Assembly: GCA_948146395.1 (NCBI GenBank)
Contig: OX411549.1
Location: 38,487,692 to 38,551,691, forward strand
Origin: Fragum whitleyi
Lineage: Eukaryota > Mollusca > Bivalvia > Cardiida > Cardiidae
Length of the DNA stretch: 64,000 nucleotides
Reading direction: 5' to 3'
Shown: one piece after another, positions 33,697 to 64,000 of the stretch
Layout of the letters: every line of letters starts with the position of its first letter
Numbering within the stretch: position 1 is the stretch's first letter
Position numbers and translations under genes: made by a program
Notes under the pieces: model-generated
Told to the model about the DNA's origin: nothing
What the model saw: the letters and a program-made list of their open reading frames with translations, nothing else
Databases searched by the model: none

Positions 33697-64000
<30,304 letters not shown>

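Overview
The window looks like nuclear DNA from an animal, most likely a mollusc (probably a bivalve) or another lophotrochozoan. It is AT-rich. Its genes are split into short exons with GT-AG introns and phases that agree from exon to exon. It also carries tRNA-derived SINEs, a CR1/L2/Jockey-type LINE, and a very dense load of short inverted-repeat DNA transposons. The phylum is inferred from this repeat flavour and gene content; no homology search could be run.

Layout: 0.1-13.5 kb is almost all transposable element. It holds a 165-bp tandem-repeat element (about 1.0-2.34 kb), a pogo-like element (2.55-3.65 kb), two tRNA-Thr-like SINE units (3.7-4.0 kb), a possible small two-exon acidic-protein gene (4.03-4.40 kb), and three further elements that each scatter their own short motif. 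The most striking is 4880-8206: a 3.3-kb element with terminal inverted repeats, a 9-bp target duplication, about 25 dispersed CCCCGGGAA-like motifs, and an SGNH/GDSL-hydrolase gene with its full set of catalytic blocks. From 13.7 to 16.3 kb are MITEs and another tandem-repeat element.

16.3-27.5 kb, minus strand: two head-to-tail paralogous three-exon genes encode small secreted DOMON-domain proteins (178 and 177 aa). Between exons 2 and 3 of the first gene lie two decayed extra copies of exon 2.

27.6-33.4 kb is repeat-rich spacer. It ends in partial duplicates of the last exon of the next gene. 33.7 kb to the window end, minus strand: a CNBD2-like cyclic-nucleotide-binding gene is resolved into 13 exons with consistent phases (12 complete, the first cut by the window edge). 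Its introns hold minisatellites (one an inverted pair), a dead LINE, many MITEs, and in the about 14.7-kb intron 1 a 5'-truncated LINE with an intact 700-codon reverse-transcriptase ORF.

One TA-targeted MITE family (MITE-A, termini CAGTTA, central hairpin of about 60 bp) has at least 18 full or partial copies, and five other hairpin MITE families are present. Nothing indicates that the three host genes work together; the dominant process in the window is layered transposon insertion.
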